Below, piece by piece: positions 17,456 through 26,648 of a stretch of 64,000 bases of DNA. This DNA is from Dyadobacter sp. CY261 (GTDB taxonomy: Bacteria > Bacteroidota > Bacteroidia > Cytophagales > Spirosomataceae). The stretch is from NCBI RefSeq assembly GCF_021440085.1, contig NZ_JAKCPW010000001.1, forward strand, positions 744,001 through 808,000, read 5' to 3'. Numbering within the stretch: the stretch's first letter is position 1; the number at the start of each line of letters is the position of its first letter. The notes under the pieces are model-generated. The model was not told the origin of the DNA. It did no database searches and saw nothing but the letters and a program-made list of their open reading frames with translations. Position numbers and translations under genes: made by a program.

Positions 17456-18478
17456 CTATTTAGCGAAACCGTCCGCCTCGATAATGGCATCTGCAAATGC
17501 GCGTGGTGCCTCCTGCGGCAGGTTATGGCCCGCACCTTTGATGACATGGTGCACATGTTTGCCGCTGAACTTCTTCGCAAATGCCGAGCCGTCGCCCGCG
17601 GGAACGACGCCGTCCGAGTCGCCATCGAGGGTGACGGTAGGTATGGAAATGACCGGTGCGGCCGCAAGTTTTTGTTCTATCTCATCATATTGTTCTTCAC
17701 CCGGTTCGAGGCTCAGGCGCCAGCGATAATTGTGGATTACAATGGCGGCATAGTCCGGGTTTTTGAATGACGCAGCCGAGCGATCGTAAGTAGCCTGGTC
17801 GAAGGCCCATTTGGGTGAGATGTTCTTCCAGATTAGTTTATTGAACTCGTACCAGTTGGCTGTATAGCCATTTTTGCCACGGTCGGTGGCGAAATAGTAT
17901 TGATACCACCAACCCCATTCGGCGGTAGGGGATAGCGGCTTCTGGTTTCTTTCCAGGTTATTAATGAGATACCCGTTAACCGACACCATGGCTTTGCAGC
18001 GTTCAGGCCAGAGGGCGGCAATGATATTCGCCGTACGCGCACCCCAGTCGAAGCCGCCTATTACAGCCTTTTTAATATGTAGCGCATCCATCAATGCCAG
18101 AATGTCCGCTGCCACAGCCGCTTGCTGGCCGTTGCGGAGGGTTTTGTCGGATAAAAATCGCGTACTGCCGTGGCCCCGCAAATGGGGAACGATCACGCGA
18201 TAGCCCGCCTCGCCAAGCAATGCGGCCGTTTCGGCAAAACTGTGGATATCGTAAGGCCAGCCATGCAGCAATATCACGGGTTGGCCATCGGCTGGGCCGG
18301 TTTCCGCATAGCCGATATTGAGCACACCGGCTTCTATTTGCTTAATGTTCTCGAAAGTATTTGTCGCATGCTGTCCGCTATCGGCCCAGGCTTTGAAAGG
18401 AATGATTTGTGCTAATGCGAATGTCAGCGAAGCGAAGCCCAGGAAGCTGCGGCGGCTGTAAGTGTCGGTATTTTTCAT
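17456..18478 (-). CDS. Tat-exported alpha/beta hydrolase (epoxide-hydrolase-like)
   Basis: 340 residues. A twin-arginine signal (SRRSFLGFASLTFALA) suggests folded export. The alpha/beta-hydrolase core shows the HGWPYDIHSF oxyanion loop, nucleophile-elbow GGFDWGART with an aspartate rather than serine, and the C-terminal histidine in GAGHNLPQEAP. An Asp nucleophile is typical of epoxide hydrolases and haloalkane dehalogenases, whereas esterases use Ser. It is convergent with the GH28 gene, their stops only 5 bases apart. Substrate unknown. Confidence 0.87.
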   Translation of the reverse strand: MKNTDTYSRRSFLGFASLTFALAQIIPFKAWADSGQHATNTFENIKQIEAGVLNIGYAETGPADGQPVILLHGWPYDIHSFAETAALLGEAGYRVIVPHLRGHGSTRFLSDKTLRNGQQAAVAADILALMDALHIKKAVIGGFDWGARTANIIAALWPERCKAMVSVNGYLINNLERNQKPLSPTAEWGWWYQYYFATDRGKNGYTANWYEFNKLIWKNISPKWAFDQATYDRSAASFKNPDYAAIVIHNYRWRLSLEPGEEQYDEIEQKLAAAPVISIPTVTLDGDSDGVVPAGDGSAFAKKFSGKHVHHVIKGAGHNLPQEAPRAFADAIIEADGFAK

Positions 18479-18826
18479 GATCTGCGGTATTTAAATCACT
18501 TTTTTGAGTTTCTTGAAAGAGGCTTTTCCTCGATTGGTGATTCAAAACTAGCCGCTGTGACGTTGCAGGAAACCGGAATTAACCCGAAATGGACGAATGG
18601 GCAGGCGGTCTGGACATTTCCTAAGCTGTATCCGACTGTGCAGGATATTGATGTTCTGGATATTTAGCTGTTACGGGACCTACGGCGAAAGCTGGAACCC
18701 GGTTGCGCAGATCGAGAAAGTGGTACTGTGTGCTGAACGGAACGGGATACGGTGCGCTTGGCCTGGCAAGCGAAAGCCCGTGGTAGAGGAGCAGCGGAAG
18801 GCTAATACAGGCCCGTCAGCAACGCG
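18479..18826. other. Gene-poor stretch with a possible decayed reading frame
   Basis: No complete gene. A frame open on the + strand from about 18490 to a TAG at 18665 lacks a convincing start but has protein-like composition (SKLAAVTLQETGINPKWTNG, then VWTFPKLYPTVQDIDVL). It may be the 3' relic of a lost gene, possibly a carbohydrate enzyme. Nothing else is supported. Confidence 0.3.
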
Positions 18827-18949
18827 TCATTCCTGGAATTCAAGTAATGCTTTCAAAGCCTTGAAACAACCGTAGGCCAGATAAATGGGCACCAGCACAG
18901 GCAGGAAAACCGCTACTTTCAAAATGTGGTCGTTCGTGAAATTCCTCAT
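18827..18949 (-). CDS. Possible 40-residue membrane peptide
   Basis: A reading frame from the ATG at 18949 to TGA at 18827 with one hydrophobic helix (LKVAVFLPVLVPIYLAYG), a Lys-rich patch and an amphipathic end. On the minus strand a promoter-like arrangement lies 50-80 bases upstream: TTTG at 19028-19031, 21 bases, then TATATTTG at 18999-19006, a match to the Bacteroidota consensus. The promoter gives the call some weight. No family recognised. Confidence 0.4.
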   Translation of the reverse strand: MRNFTNDHILKVAVFLPVLVPIYLAYGCFKALKALLEFQE

Positions 18950-19034
18950 AAAACATGGACAATAGTATTACTTCTACGATTAAATAAAAGTTGTGCCACA
19001 AATATAGGGAACAAAACGAAATGGCCACAAAAAA

Positions 19035-19071
19035 ATGAACGGCCGCCCGGTTTGAATGAGCAGCCGTTCAT
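19035..19071 (-). terminator. Terminator of the first SusCD operon
   Basis: On the minus strand ATGAACGGC pairs with GCCGTTCAT (9 base pairs, 19-base loop) and is followed directly by a run of seven T. It lies 17 bases past the SusD stop codon. Confidence 0.8.
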
Positions 19072-19087
19072 TTTCTTATAAATATGA

Positions 19088-20635
19088 TTATTTATTCCAC
19101 CAAATCGGCGTCGTAATGTCGTCGTTACCCTGGGCTTTTACGGCGTTCTGGTAGTTGGCCAGGTTCACACTTTGCTCTTTCGGAGGATAATATAGCCGCT
19201 GCGGTACCCCTTCACCGAAGAGCGGCTGGAACTTATAGTCGGTTGTCTTGCCATCCACGGTGCGGCTCCAAACGACGTCACCCGGTTTTACCAGGAACGT
19301 CGGGTAACCAGTGCGCCTAATTTCGGCCCATGCCTCGTCGCCCTGGGTGTAAAGGGCAAGGTATTTTTGATTCAAAACGTTGGCTTTGTCGGCCTTGGGA
19401 AGCGCGGCGAGGTAGGTTGTGATATCAGCCTGTGCAACGCCCCATTTTTGAAGCGACGCGGTTACACCATTGATATACTCCTGCTGATCCCAGTTTTTGT
19501 ATTCAGAGATCAGGAACGCCACTTCGGCGTATTCCTGCAACACTTCTCCATAATTAGCTGCATTTACAACCGTGCCGGGAAGGCTCACGTCTGTGGCGGT
19601 GAGCAAGCCGGCAGCAGCTACGGGCAATCCGTATGGCTGGCCTACATAATTACCTGCGGCATTTTTAGTGGCGTAAATGGGCAACCTGGGATCTTGTACT
19701 TTTACCGTGCCCAGCTCACCTTTCAGCACATTGATGATCACGTGTGAAACGGCAAAGTCCTTGCGGTTGGCAGTAACGGTAGCGCGGTAAAGCGGCGCTT
19801 CGTTAGGTGCCAGGGATTGGTATTTGAAAACCGCATTATCCGCATTCGAAGTAAAAACACCTTTGGCTAATGCATCGTCGAAATGCGTTTTGGATTCGGC
19901 TGGAAGCTGCTTGCCGATACGGGTTGCCACGCGGAGACGGAGCGAGTTGGCAAATTTTGCCCACAGTTCGTTTTTACCTTTGTAAATCACATCATAATTA
20001 CCAAAAGTAGTAGCGCTCTTGTATTTGATCAGTGTGTCGCCTGCGGCTTTCAGCTCATTCAAAATGTCCACATAGATCTTCTGCTGGCTGGCGTAAGCAG
20101 GGCTCAGGTTCTCAGGTTCTTGCTGCAATGCCTGAAATTCGGGGTCCTGATTGCCGTACGATTGGTAAGGTACATTTCCGAAAAGATCGGTCAATCCCTG
20201 AAATGTGTAAGCTTTCAGAATGCGGGCAATGGCGATCTGGTTTGCGTTACTACCTGCCGTTCCGGCAGCGGCCACGTTCTTTGTCGCCGGATCGCTGTTC
20301 AGCTTGATGATCTCGTTCAGGTTGTTCAGCGCTTTGTAGGCATTGCTCCAATACGTATCTGAATAAGAGCGGGGAATGTCGTACCGTGACTGGTCGCTAT
20401 AAATATTCTGGCTATAATACTGTGCAAAAAGCTGCGATCCGCGCAAAGAGCTGTTCTCGTTGCGGATATTGTCGAGCACCTGCTTTTCGGCATTGAGCAG
20501 AATGGTGGTTGTCGTCGCGTTTTCGGGACGGTTCGGATCTTTGTTGATATCCTCGAAATGGCTGTCGGAGCAGGAAAAAAGCAGCGCGCCAAGGCCGAGG
20601 GTCAGAATGCTTTTATGATATGTGGACTTTTGCAT
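19088..20635 (-). CDS. SusD/RagB-like outer-membrane lipoprotein (SusD-like 2 type)
   Basis: About 515 residues from the ATG at 20635. The lipoprotein signal ends in a lipobox (GALLFSCSDS), so it is exported and lipidated. NKDPNRPENATTTTILLNAE shortly after the cysteine is typical of the SusD-like 2 family, as are the TPR-like helices (YALNNLNEI-type segments, ARILKAYTFQGLTDLFGNVPY) and the C-terminal YYPPKEQSVNLANYQ. SusD proteins cap the SusC barrel and bind the substrate at the cell surface. It is encoded about 20 bases downstream of its SusC partner. The substrate cannot be read from the sequence; no glycosidase lies in the same operon. Confidence 0.93.
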   Translation of the reverse strand: MQKSTYHKSILTLGLGALLFSCSDSHFEDINKDPNRPENATTTTILLNAEKQVLDNIRNENSSLRGSQLFAQYYSQNIYSDQSRYDIPRSYSDTYWSNAYKALNNLNEIIKLNSDPATKNVAAAGTAGSNANQIAIARILKAYTFQGLTDLFGNVPYQSYGNQDPEFQALQQEPENLSPAYASQQKIYVDILNELKAAGDTLIKYKSATTFGNYDVIYKGKNELWAKFANSLRLRVATRIGKQLPAESKTHFDDALAKGVFTSNADNAVFKYQSLAPNEAPLYRATVTANRKDFAVSHVIINVLKGELGTVKVQDPRLPIYATKNAAGNYVGQPYGLPVAAAGLLTATDVSLPGTVVNAANYGEVLQEYAEVAFLISEYKNWDQQEYINGVTASLQKWGVAQADITTYLAALPKADKANVLNQKYLALYTQGDEAWAEIRRTGYPTFLVKPGDVVWSRTVDGKTTDYKFQPLFGEGVPQRLYYPPKEQSVNLANYQNAVKAQGNDDITTPIWWNK

Positions 20636-20658
20636 GATCTTCAATATTAATGTCTTGA

Positions 20659-23600
20659 TTAAAACTTCACATTCACATTCAGGCCGTAAGTAGCCGGTAC
20701 CGGAATGCTACCGCCTTCCACGCCCTGGATATTGCCGCCGCTGTTGGTGAACTCGGGGTCGATGTACTTGCTCTCGGTGTAAATGTTGGCCAGGTTACGT
20801 CCGTACACGCCGAAATAGATCTGTTTCACGGTTTTACCAGGCAAAGGAAGATTATAACCGAATGTGACTTCGCGCAGTTTCACGAATGTGGCGTCGAAAA
20901 TCGTATGCGGGGTTGGTCCGCTGTATTCGCCCCGTGCCCAGGTTTGCGCGGTAATGCGGGTGTCGTTGGGTGTGACGTTGCTTACCTGATAAGTGCCGTC
21001 GGCATTGTAGGTTACCGTCCCTTTCACGCCGTCGAGCACTACGCCGGTTTCACGGATATTGTTGGCTGCGGTTTTGTCAAGCACACCGGCGTACATCGCT
21101 ACTTTATAGGTTTGCGAGAAGAATTTGCCGCCTACACGTCCGTCGACAAGGAAGCCGAGGTTGAAGTTCTTATAGGTAAAGTTGTTTTGGAAACCGAAAA
21201 GGTATTTAGGCAAAACGCTTCCCAGCGGAGTAAGCTGCTGTGCGCGCTCGTAAGTACCATCCGCTTTGATCACCTTCTGGCCGTCGGCGGTGTACACGAA
21301 GTCATTGCCCAGGATCTGACCGTAAGGCTGTCCTTCGCGTGCCACGAGTGTCACCAGGCTGTTGGCGAGCTGGAAAGTATTTACACCTGGTGCCAGCTGG
21401 ATTACCTTGTTGCGATTTCTCGACCAGTTCAGGCTAGAATTCCATTCAAAGCCATTGGAACGGATCGGCGTGCCCGTCAGGGTAATCTCGATACCTTTAT
21501 TATTGATCTTACCCGCATTGATCACCTTTGAATCATAACCAAATGCCGACGACACCGGAATGTTGATGATCTGGTTACGGCTCACATTATCATAATAGGT
21601 AATGTCAAGACCAACACGGTTTTTTAATGCCTGAATGTTTAGACCCGCTTCCCACGAGCTGGTAATCTCCGGTTTCAGCGACTGGTTGTTCAACTGCGCC
21701 GGAAGCCTGTAAGAAGGCAGTCCGTCAAATGATTGCGTCGCTTCATAGGCGCGCTGTAACTGGTACGGATCGGTATCGTTACCCACTTGCGCCCAGCCGA
21801 GGCGTACTTTGGCGAAATCGAGCCATTTGATGTCTTTCACGCCATTCAACTCGGTCAGTATCAAACTGGTGGTAAGCGAAGGATAGGCAAATGAATTCCG
21901 GTTCAATGGCAGGGTAGAAGACCAGTCGTTACGCAGCGTTCCGTCGAGGAACAGCAGGCTTTTCCAGCCAAGTGAGAAGCTACCAAAAATAGAGCTGATC
22001 TGCTTACGGTAAGCATTCGAATTAACAAGTACCGAGCTGGCGTTTTTTAAATTGTAATATTCGGGAATGATCAACCCGCCTTGTGTGAGGGCATCGCTGA
22101 TGCGGCGGCGCTGACTCATGATGTTACCACCGGCATTCACATTCAATGAGATATCACCCCAGCTTTTGGTCGCCGATGCCAGCAATTCGTAGTTAAACTC
22201 GCTGAAATTGTTGTTATACTCCTGGTATTGCGACTGCGTCCGCGAATACACGGCAATGCGGTCCTGGTATTGGTACTGGTACACATCCGCATTCACTTTT
22301 CCGCTCAGTTTCAACCAGCTGTTCACATCGTAAACCACACCCACATTGCCGTAGAAACGGTCGCGGTTCTCTTCAAGGTAGCTCTGGTTAGCCGACCAGT
22401 AGGGGTTGTCGATAAACTTCGCTGCTTCACCCGCTGGCGTATCCTGATAGCCGCTGCGGTTCCAGAGGATCTGGCTGCCGTCGGCGCGTTTGTAGTTTTT
22501 CAGTTTTTCATAATCCACCTGCACCTGTCCCCATTGAAATGCTTCGAGGATAATGTTCCGGTTGGTAGCGCCCGTCCATGGCCGACCGGTCGACTGGTTT
22601 TTGATGTAATTAAAGTTGTTATAAAACTTAAACTTACCCGCCTGCGTAGAACCAGAGAAGTTGATCGAATTGCGTTTCAGCGAGGAGTTGGGTATGGTAC
22701 CTTTTACGTTCTTGTTGGTGAATGAAATGCGGTAGGTCGAGTTCGCATTACCGCCGCTCACAGCGAGGCTGTTGGTGTTCGATACGCCCGTTTCGAAGAA
22801 TGTATGCACATCGTTTTTGGGATAAAGCCATGGCTGCGGTTTCAAATACTCCGCTGTGTTTTCCGGATCGAGGTTATACCAATGCAATACAGGCGTGCCG
22901 TCCAGTTTTGGTCCCCAGCTTTCGTCCACGGCATATTCCGCGATATTGTAGTCGGTGCCGCCGATGTTGGCTTTCTGGAAAGTGGTCGAAAAGCCACCGC
23001 CATACAATTTCTGGCGTTTTGGCAGGCGAACGATGTTTTCAAATTCGATGCCGGTGTTCAGCGTGATGTTCACTTTGCTGTTTTCTTTGCCTTTTTTGGT
23101 GGTGATCAGAATCACACCGTTCGCTGCGCGCGTGCCGTAAAGTGCCGCCGCGGAGGGTCCTTTGAGGACCGAAATGTTCTCGATATCGTCGGGGTTCAGG
23201 TCCTGGATCATATTACCGACGTCCTTACCGCCACTGCCCGCGCTTGTAGCGGCGCTGTTGAGGTCGGCATTATCGATGGGTGTGCCGTCGATCACGTATA
23301 AAGGCTGGTTGTTACCCGAAATAGAGTTGATACCCCGGAGCAACACGCGCGACGAACCGCCCATGTTACCACCGGATGTTACCACCTGCAAGCCGGCTAC
23401 TTTTCCGGACAATGCGCTTAATGCATTCGTAGGCCGGGTTTGCAGCGCTTCCCCTTTTACTTCCTGTACCGCATATCCCAGCGCGCGTTTCTCACGCGAA
23501 ATACCCAAGGCGGTCACGACCACCTCGTTGAGGATCTTCGCATCCTGTTTCAGGGCCACGGCGATCCTGTCGCTATTGCCGACAGTCACTTCCTGGGTAA

Positions 23601-23838
23601 TATAACCGATAAATGAGAATACAAGAACGGTAGGTTCTGCATTGACGTCGAGGCTGAATGCGCCGTTGGCATCGGTGAGCGTGCCTGATGAAGAACCTTT
23701 AATAGTAACGGAAGCTCCGGGGAGTCCGCTGGCGTCGTTGGCGTCGGTGACAGTGCCGGTAATGGTCCGTTGCTGCGCATATGCCAGCCCGGTCGCAAGT
23801 AAAGTCACCAGAATGAGGTAGATAAATTTTGCTTTCAT
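20659..23838 (-). CDS. SusC/RagA TonB-dependent outer-membrane transporter
   Basis: 1059 residues. Signal peptide 1-21; an N-terminal CarboxypepD_reg-like domain at about 24-100 (ITGTVTDANDASGLPGASVT, FSFIGYITQEV); plug domain at about 115-240 with RVLLRGINSISGNNQPLYVI, DNADLNS and SVLKGPSAAALYGTRAANGV; then a large beta-barrel. This is the SusC pattern. It imports oligosaccharides or peptides with TonB energy and pairs with the SusD gene immediately downstream. Its upstream region is very AT-rich and holds an inverted repeat at 24040-24058, a possible operator. It has no adjacent sigma/anti-sigma pair. Confidence 0.95.
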   Translation of the reverse strand: MKAKFIYLILVTLLATGLAYAQQRTITGTVTDANDASGLPGASVTIKGSSSGTLTDANGAFSLDVNAEPTVLVFSFIGYITQEVTVGNSDRIAVALKQDAKILNEVVVTALGISREKRALGYAVQEVKGEALQTRPTNALSALSGKVAGLQVVTSGGNMGGSSRVLLRGINSISGNNQPLYVIDGTPIDNADLNSAATSAGSGGKDVGNMIQDLNPDDIENISVLKGPSAAALYGTRAANGVILITTKKGKENSKVNITLNTGIEFENIVRLPKRQKLYGGGFSTTFQKANIGGTDYNIAEYAVDESWGPKLDGTPVLHWYNLDPENTAEYLKPQPWLYPKNDVHTFFETGVSNTNSLAVSGGNANSTYRISFTNKNVKGTIPNSSLKRNSINFSGSTQAGKFKFYNNFNYIKNQSTGRPWTGATNRNIILEAFQWGQVQVDYEKLKNYKRADGSQILWNRSGYQDTPAGEAAKFIDNPYWSANQSYLEENRDRFYGNVGVVYDVNSWLKLSGKVNADVYQYQYQDRIAVYSRTQSQYQEYNNNFSEFNYELLASATKSWGDISLNVNAGGNIMSQRRRISDALTQGGLIIPEYYNLKNASSVLVNSNAYRKQISSIFGSFSLGWKSLLFLDGTLRNDWSSTLPLNRNSFAYPSLTTSLILTELNGVKDIKWLDFAKVRLGWAQVGNDTDPYQLQRAYEATQSFDGLPSYRLPAQLNNQSLKPEITSSWEAGLNIQALKNRVGLDITYYDNVSRNQIINIPVSSAFGYDSKVINAGKINNKGIEITLTGTPIRSNGFEWNSSLNWSRNRNKVIQLAPGVNTFQLANSLVTLVAREGQPYGQILGNDFVYTADGQKVIKADGTYERAQQLTPLGSVLPKYLFGFQNNFTYKNFNLGFLVDGRVGGKFFSQTYKVAMYAGVLDKTAANNIRETGVVLDGVKGTVTYNADGTYQVSNVTPNDTRITAQTWARGEYSGPTPHTIFDATFVKLREVTFGYNLPLPGKTVKQIYFGVYGRNLANIYTESKYIDPEFTNSGGNIQGVEGGSIPVPATYGLNVNVKF

Positions 23839-24244
23839 GGATTGTACTTTGGTGAGGATTTCGTTGATCTGTTGTCTTGGAATTTTCTCCTGTTTTGGCT
23901 AGACGGTATTAAAAATTATTTTTTGTAAACCGGATTATTGAAAATTTAATTCCGTTAAAACCGCATAAATGAACTTATTGTAAAGATTGTATTAATAAAT
24001 ATTTTGTAAATGTATTAAAAATAAATTAAAATGATTAATATCTATCGGCTTGATAGATTAAAAAATCAGATACTGTAAATTGTATTGTACCAAGTTATGG
24101 TGTAGTCGAACTGAAAGAGAAGGAGTTGGTCGGAATGGGTGTCCGGGCGGATTTGCGCGATCTGCTCCACTATATTTCGCGTATGCCGTAGTGAGTTGGC
24201 GAAGTACCGTGTGAATATATGCCTTACAGTACCTGTGCAGAATA
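23839..24244. other. AT-rich upstream region of SusC with inverted repeat
   Basis: About 400 bases without a supported gene. From 23900 to 24080 the sequence is strongly AT-rich, as expected for the SusC promoter. Two minus-strand TACATTTA/TTTAC-like elements resemble -7 boxes, but none has a clear TTTG at the right distance. The perfect 7-base inverted repeat ATCTATC / GATAGAT (24040-24046, 24052-24058, 5-base spacer) is the best operator candidate. A short + strand open frame near 24080-24195 has no convincing start. Confidence 0.4.
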
Positions 24245-24284
24245 GCCCCATCCGGTTTGTCCGGCGGGGCCTTCTTTGTTTTAC
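24245..24284 (+). terminator. Hairpin with T-rich tail, possible terminator
   Basis: GCCCC-AT-CCGG pairs with CCGG-C-GGGGC (24245-24270), followed by CTTCTTTGTTTT. The T-rich side suggests termination of + strand transcription, but no + strand gene is recognised upstream. It also lies just past the stop of the minus-strand DoxX-like gene, where the tail is not T-rich. Its client transcript is unclear and could be a small RNA. Confidence 0.45.
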
Positions 24285-24293
24285 AGGCACTAA

Positions 24294-25112
24294 TTACTGC
24301 CTTATTCCAAACATCTCGTGAAGGTCTTTTTTTAGTGATGGTAGTGAAATCATCAGCGCTGTCCCGCAGAAAGCAAGAGCATCGAAAACACTGGATATTT
24401 CATTGCTTCTCGATCCGAACGGATCGGCGATCGCCCTTGGAATATGCAATAATAGGATCCATAGCGCGAGAGTGATGCTGAATAAGAGAGCTATTACGCC
24501 GCGCCGGATATTCATCGTAATGGCAAATCCTGCACCGATCAGCACAACGCCGGTGAAGTACATCCAGAAAACCCGGTCGGGTAAATAGGCCGGTACGATG
24601 TCCGACAACCGTTCGGCATACAAAAAATGATCAATACCGAAGCTGGTCATGGTAATCGAAAAAAGCATGGGGCCGAATGGGATAATTCTTGTCAATTTCC
24701 TCGTAAAATCGGGCTGTGCAATGTGTTTCTCCTGAGGGAATGTCCCGGCTATCACCAACGCGCCCCCTGCCAGTGCCAGGTCTTTCAGCGCATTCGTCCA
24801 TACCGCGAGATGCAAGTTGTAGGGCTCTGCGAAAATCTGGAAGGGGACGTGTACTAAAAATAAAAGAAGCAGGAAACTGTATCCCAACACCAAGGCGATT
24901 TCCCTCACTTTTTTGCCGGCAATAATGCCCAGTCCCGCCAAAATTAGTCCTGCGCCGGTAACGTAAGCCCAGAAGGGCAGGAACGGTAGCTTCGACTGCC
25001 AGGCCGGTACCTGAACAGCGCGAAAATCTCCATAGAGGAACTGCTGCACGCCATAGACGATCATGGCTACTCCATAAAATACATGACCGGTTTTCACGGA
25101 AATCTTCATCAT
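24294..25112 (-). CDS. Duplicated DoxX-like membrane protein
   Basis: 272 residues, about eight membrane helices arranged as two similar halves of four. Each half begins with a related pattern: HVFYGVAMIVYGVQQFLYGD, and PMLFSITMTSFGIDHFLYAE. These are followed by WAYVTGAGLILAGLGI versus WMYFTGVVLIGAGFAI, and LFLVHVPFQIFAEP versus ILLLHIPRAIADP. The layout resembles DoxX/DoxD-type proteins, small four-helix proteins of poorly known, possibly redox-linked function. It is a clear internal duplication. It stands alone on its strand, divergent from the membrane regulator at 25228. Confidence 0.8.
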   Translation of the reverse strand: MMKISVKTGHVFYGVAMIVYGVQQFLYGDFRAVQVPAWQSKLPFLPFWAYVTGAGLILAGLGIIAGKKVREIALVLGYSFLLLLFLVHVPFQIFAEPYNLHLAVWTNALKDLALAGGALVIAGTFPQEKHIAQPDFTRKLTRIIPFGPMLFSITMTSFGIDHFLYAERLSDIVPAYLPDRVFWMYFTGVVLIGAGFAITMNIRRGVIALLFSITLALWILLLHIPRAIADPFGSRSNEISSVFDALAFCGTALMISLPSLKKDLHEMFGIRQ

Positions 25113-25227
25113 TCTTTTGTGGTTAGTTTTAGAATGAAGGTAGATTCGGGAAAGCCGATCTTTGTTATCAAAAGCCGGTCAAAATCTGGCAAAAGTTAGT
25201 CAAACACTGATTCCCGATCTGAGCGCC

Positions 25228-26535
25228 ATGAATGAACAGGAAATCGTAAAGGCTTGCCTCACCGAAATTTTCAGAAGGAATGGTTATGAGCATCCCGACC
25301 GTCTGACGCAACGGGATTTTGAGCATATCAGCCAGGAAATCGAACGTGTGACGGGTATCCTCGTGAGCAGTTCAACCATTAAAAGGCTGTTGGCAGGGCA
25401 GTTCAGCCGTCTCCCGCAAATCGCCACGCTGGACGCTATTTCGCGCTATCTGGAATTTAAAAACTGGCAGGGCTATAAAGCCGCTTTTGTCTCGGTGTCG
25501 GAAAATGAAACGAACGGGGACCTGACGCGTAAGGCGACTGCACTACAACCCTCACCGACGGGACAATACCGAAAATGGATCCTGCTTGGCTGTGCTGCTA
25601 CGCTGGTGATTGCCGTAGTTGCTTTTGTACAGTTGTCACGGCGGCCGGGCAAGTTTGAGAAGGCTACATTCACTGTCAAAAAAACGACGGCCAATGATAT
25701 TCCGAATACTGTGGTGTTCAATTATAATATCGATGATGTTACCGCCGACAGCTTTTTTATCCAGCAATCCTGGGATAAAAGCCGCCGTGTGCAGGTTTTC
25801 AAAAACACTTACACGCTCACCGATATCTATTATGAACCGGGTTATCACATTGCCAAACTGATCGCCAATGATTCGGTCATCAGGGCAATTGACGTGAGCA
25901 TTCCCACCGATCGCTGGTTCTTTTTTGCAAAAGATCAGCCGACGAGCAAGCCCGAATATATCCGACCGAAAGCCGGTAAGTCACAGGATAACATCCAACT
26001 GACTGTGCAGGACCTCACCGCCAGCCATATTGACATCACCAAAGAAAAGGAATACGCCTACAACTTCTTTCCGAGTAAGACGGAAGTCAACAGCGATGAT
26101 TTTACGTTGAAGACGACCGTCAGCATGAAGGAGGTTAGAAGTAATTCCTGCCCTTATATTTCCCTGGAAATCTTCACCCAGCGATATCCATTGTTTCTGA
26201 AACTCACATCCAGGGGCTGTGTCAATGAAGCCTCGATGCAGTTGGGCGAGCGGTTCATCAGTGGCCAAACGGCCGATTTAGGTTTTTTGGGTTGTGATGT
26301 CCTCAAAAATACCGAGTTGGAAGTACGGGTAAGGAAACGCGAGGTCACGATTTACATTAACAGCCAGCTGGCCTACTCCGGATCTTACCAGACCGGCTCA
26401 CGCCTTATCACCGGTCTAGGTTTTATGTCGAATGGTCTGATTAAGTTTGACCAGATTGAGCTGAGGGGTGCCGACGGCACGATTGTCTATGATGGCGGGA
26501 TCCACTCAAAAGCTCCAAGCCCCGTTTCCCTCTGA
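25228..26535 (+). CDS. Membrane protein with cytoplasmic HTH-like domain and periplasmic sensor-like region
   Basis: 435 residues if translation starts at the ATG at 25228 (MNEQEIVKAC); an ATG at 25162 would add 22. The N-terminal ~90 residues contain the Bacteroidota HTH-like pattern LVSSSTIKRLLAGQ, TLDAISRYLEFKNWQGYKAA. One membrane helix follows at about 117-136 (WILLGCAATLVIAVVAFVQL), then some 300 residues outside the membrane with no known enzyme motif, ending in a beta-rich, laminin-G-like segment (GFMSNGLIKFDQIELRG). The order HTH, helix, extracytoplasmic domain resembles ToxR-type one-component regulators. It lies directly upstream of the second SusCD operon. Function is inferred from layout. 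Confidence 0.65.
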   Translation: MNEQEIVKACLTEIFRRNGYEHPDRLTQRDFEHISQEIERVTGILVSSSTIKRLLAGQFSRLPQIATLDAISRYLEFKNWQGYKAAFVSVSENETNGDLTRKATALQPSPTGQYRKWILLGCAATLVIAVVAFVQLSRRPGKFEKATFTVKKTTANDIPNTVVFNYNIDDVTADSFFIQQSWDKSRRVQVFKNTYTLTDIYYEPGYHIAKLIANDSVIRAIDVSIPTDRWFFFAKDQPTSKPEYIRPKAGKSQDNIQLTVQDLTASHIDITKEKEYAYNFFPSKTEVNSDDFTLKTTVSMKEVRSNSCPYISLEIFTQRYPLFLKLTSRGCVNEASMQLGERFISGQTADLGFLGCDVLKNTELEVRVRKREVTIYINSQLAYSGSYQTGSRLITGLGFMSNGLIKFDQIELRGADGTIVYDGGIHSKAPSPVSL

Positions 26536-26648
26536 ATTGGCGTATTTTTCGCTAGTGGTAACATTTATTTAATACAAAAGATCAGCCTTCGGATAGCCCT
26601 TTCCAGAGGTGGTAAAGTATCCTGTACGTATCGTGGCAGTCACACAGC

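Noticed and set aside
24066..24290. 74-codon minus-strand frame next to the SusC promoter
   Set aside because: Composition is not protein-like, it overlaps the hairpin at 24245-24270, and it has no family match.
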